A stretch of DNA of 60,874 nucleotides from an uncultured Ruminococcus sp. (GTDB taxonomy: Bacteria > Bacillota > Clostridia > Oscillospirales > Acutalibacteraceae): assembly GCA_902776375.1 (NCBI GenBank), contig CACYPV010000008.1:1-60874 (forward strand). The letters are read 5' to 3'. The notes under the pieces were generated by a model. It did no database searches. It was not told where the DNA came from and was given only the letters and a program-made list of their open reading frames with translations. The stretch's first letter is position 1. The number at the start of each line of letters is the position of its first letter. This document shows positions 60,788 to 60,874 of this stretch, one piece after another. A program made the position numbers and the translations under genes.

Positions 60788-60826
60788 AAAACCCGAAATT
60801 CAGGCAAACTGGATTTCGGGTTTTAG
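60788..60826. terminator. Bidirectional terminator-like hairpin
   Basis: AAAACCCGAAAT/ATTTCGGGTTTT (12 bp) around a 13-nt loop. It has A and T on the two sides, so it could act on either strand; a gene to the right may end here on the minus strand. Confidence 0.75.
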
Positions 60827-60874
60827 CATGTAAAAGAGAGAATAGGCAAAATTAAAAAAGTGCAAGGATTTTGG

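Noticed and set aside
60600-60833. 77-codon frame at the right end
   Set aside because: It runs through perfect hairpins in repeat-like DNA and has no ribosome binding site.

Overview
The window (60,874 bp, about 55% G+C by eye) is chromosomal DNA of an anaerobic, low-redox Firmicute, most likely a gut or rumen Ruminococcaceae/Oscillospiraceae member. The evidence is three secreted proteins ending in type I dockerins, a modular secreted alpha-amylase, [FeFe]-hydrogenase maturation genes, classic Clostridial gene orders (hisS-aspS; rimP-nusA-rnpM-ylxQ-infB-rbfA-nrnA-truB; mreBCD-PBP2-minD), AGGAGG-type ribosome binding sites and TTGACA/TATAAT promoters with 17-nt spacing. No rRNA, tRNA, CRISPR array, phage or insertion sequence was recognised. 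Species was not determined.

Layout. 1-3 kb: 3' end of a secreted protein, a 48-residue peptide gene, and a dockerin protein. 3-10 kb: rny, gap, an MscS channel, zapA, a U32 peptidase/hydroxylase and dut. 10.6-16.4 kb: cell-shape block mreBCD-PBP2-minD, then methylglyoxal synthase. 16.6-19.9 kb: hisS and aspS. 20-26.7 kb: a zinc-ribbon membrane protein, a beta-helix dockerin protein, and an SPFH/zinc-ribbon/TPM membrane cluster. 26.8-30.9 kb: TM1266-type regulator with hydE, hydG and hydF. 31.1-34.1 kb: an AT-rich two-gene island of unknown function, a Cys/His protein and an 8-oxoguanine glycosylase. 34.2-41.6 kb: translation/RNA operon. 41.7-47.3 kb: two lipoproteins, then a TetR regulator divergent from fakA-fakB-plsY (use of external fatty acids). 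47.6-52.5 kb: a GtrA/GT2/YfhO surface glycosylation set. 52.7-58.4 kb: cohesin-like dockerin protein, membrane FHA protein and the alpha-amylase. 58.5-60.9 kb: a decayed copy of the 48-residue peptide gene, a PqqD-like protein, an S26-like peptidase and a six-helix membrane protein.

The most interesting signal ties the two ends of the window together. The same secreted C-terminal module (end of the first gene and end of the alpha-amylase) is followed in both places by the same short peptide gene and the same GC-rich hairpin. At the right end the peptide copy is broken, but it lies directly upstream of a PqqD-like (RiPP recognition element fold) protein and an S26-type peptidase. This looks like a candidate ribosomally made peptide system linked to secreted polysaccharide-acting proteins.

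Intergenic regions are rich in short dispersed repeats (at least five families), several built as miniature inverted-repeat elements. Most genes are high G+C and tightly packed with overlapping ends; the 31.1-32.5 kb island is clearly more AT-rich.
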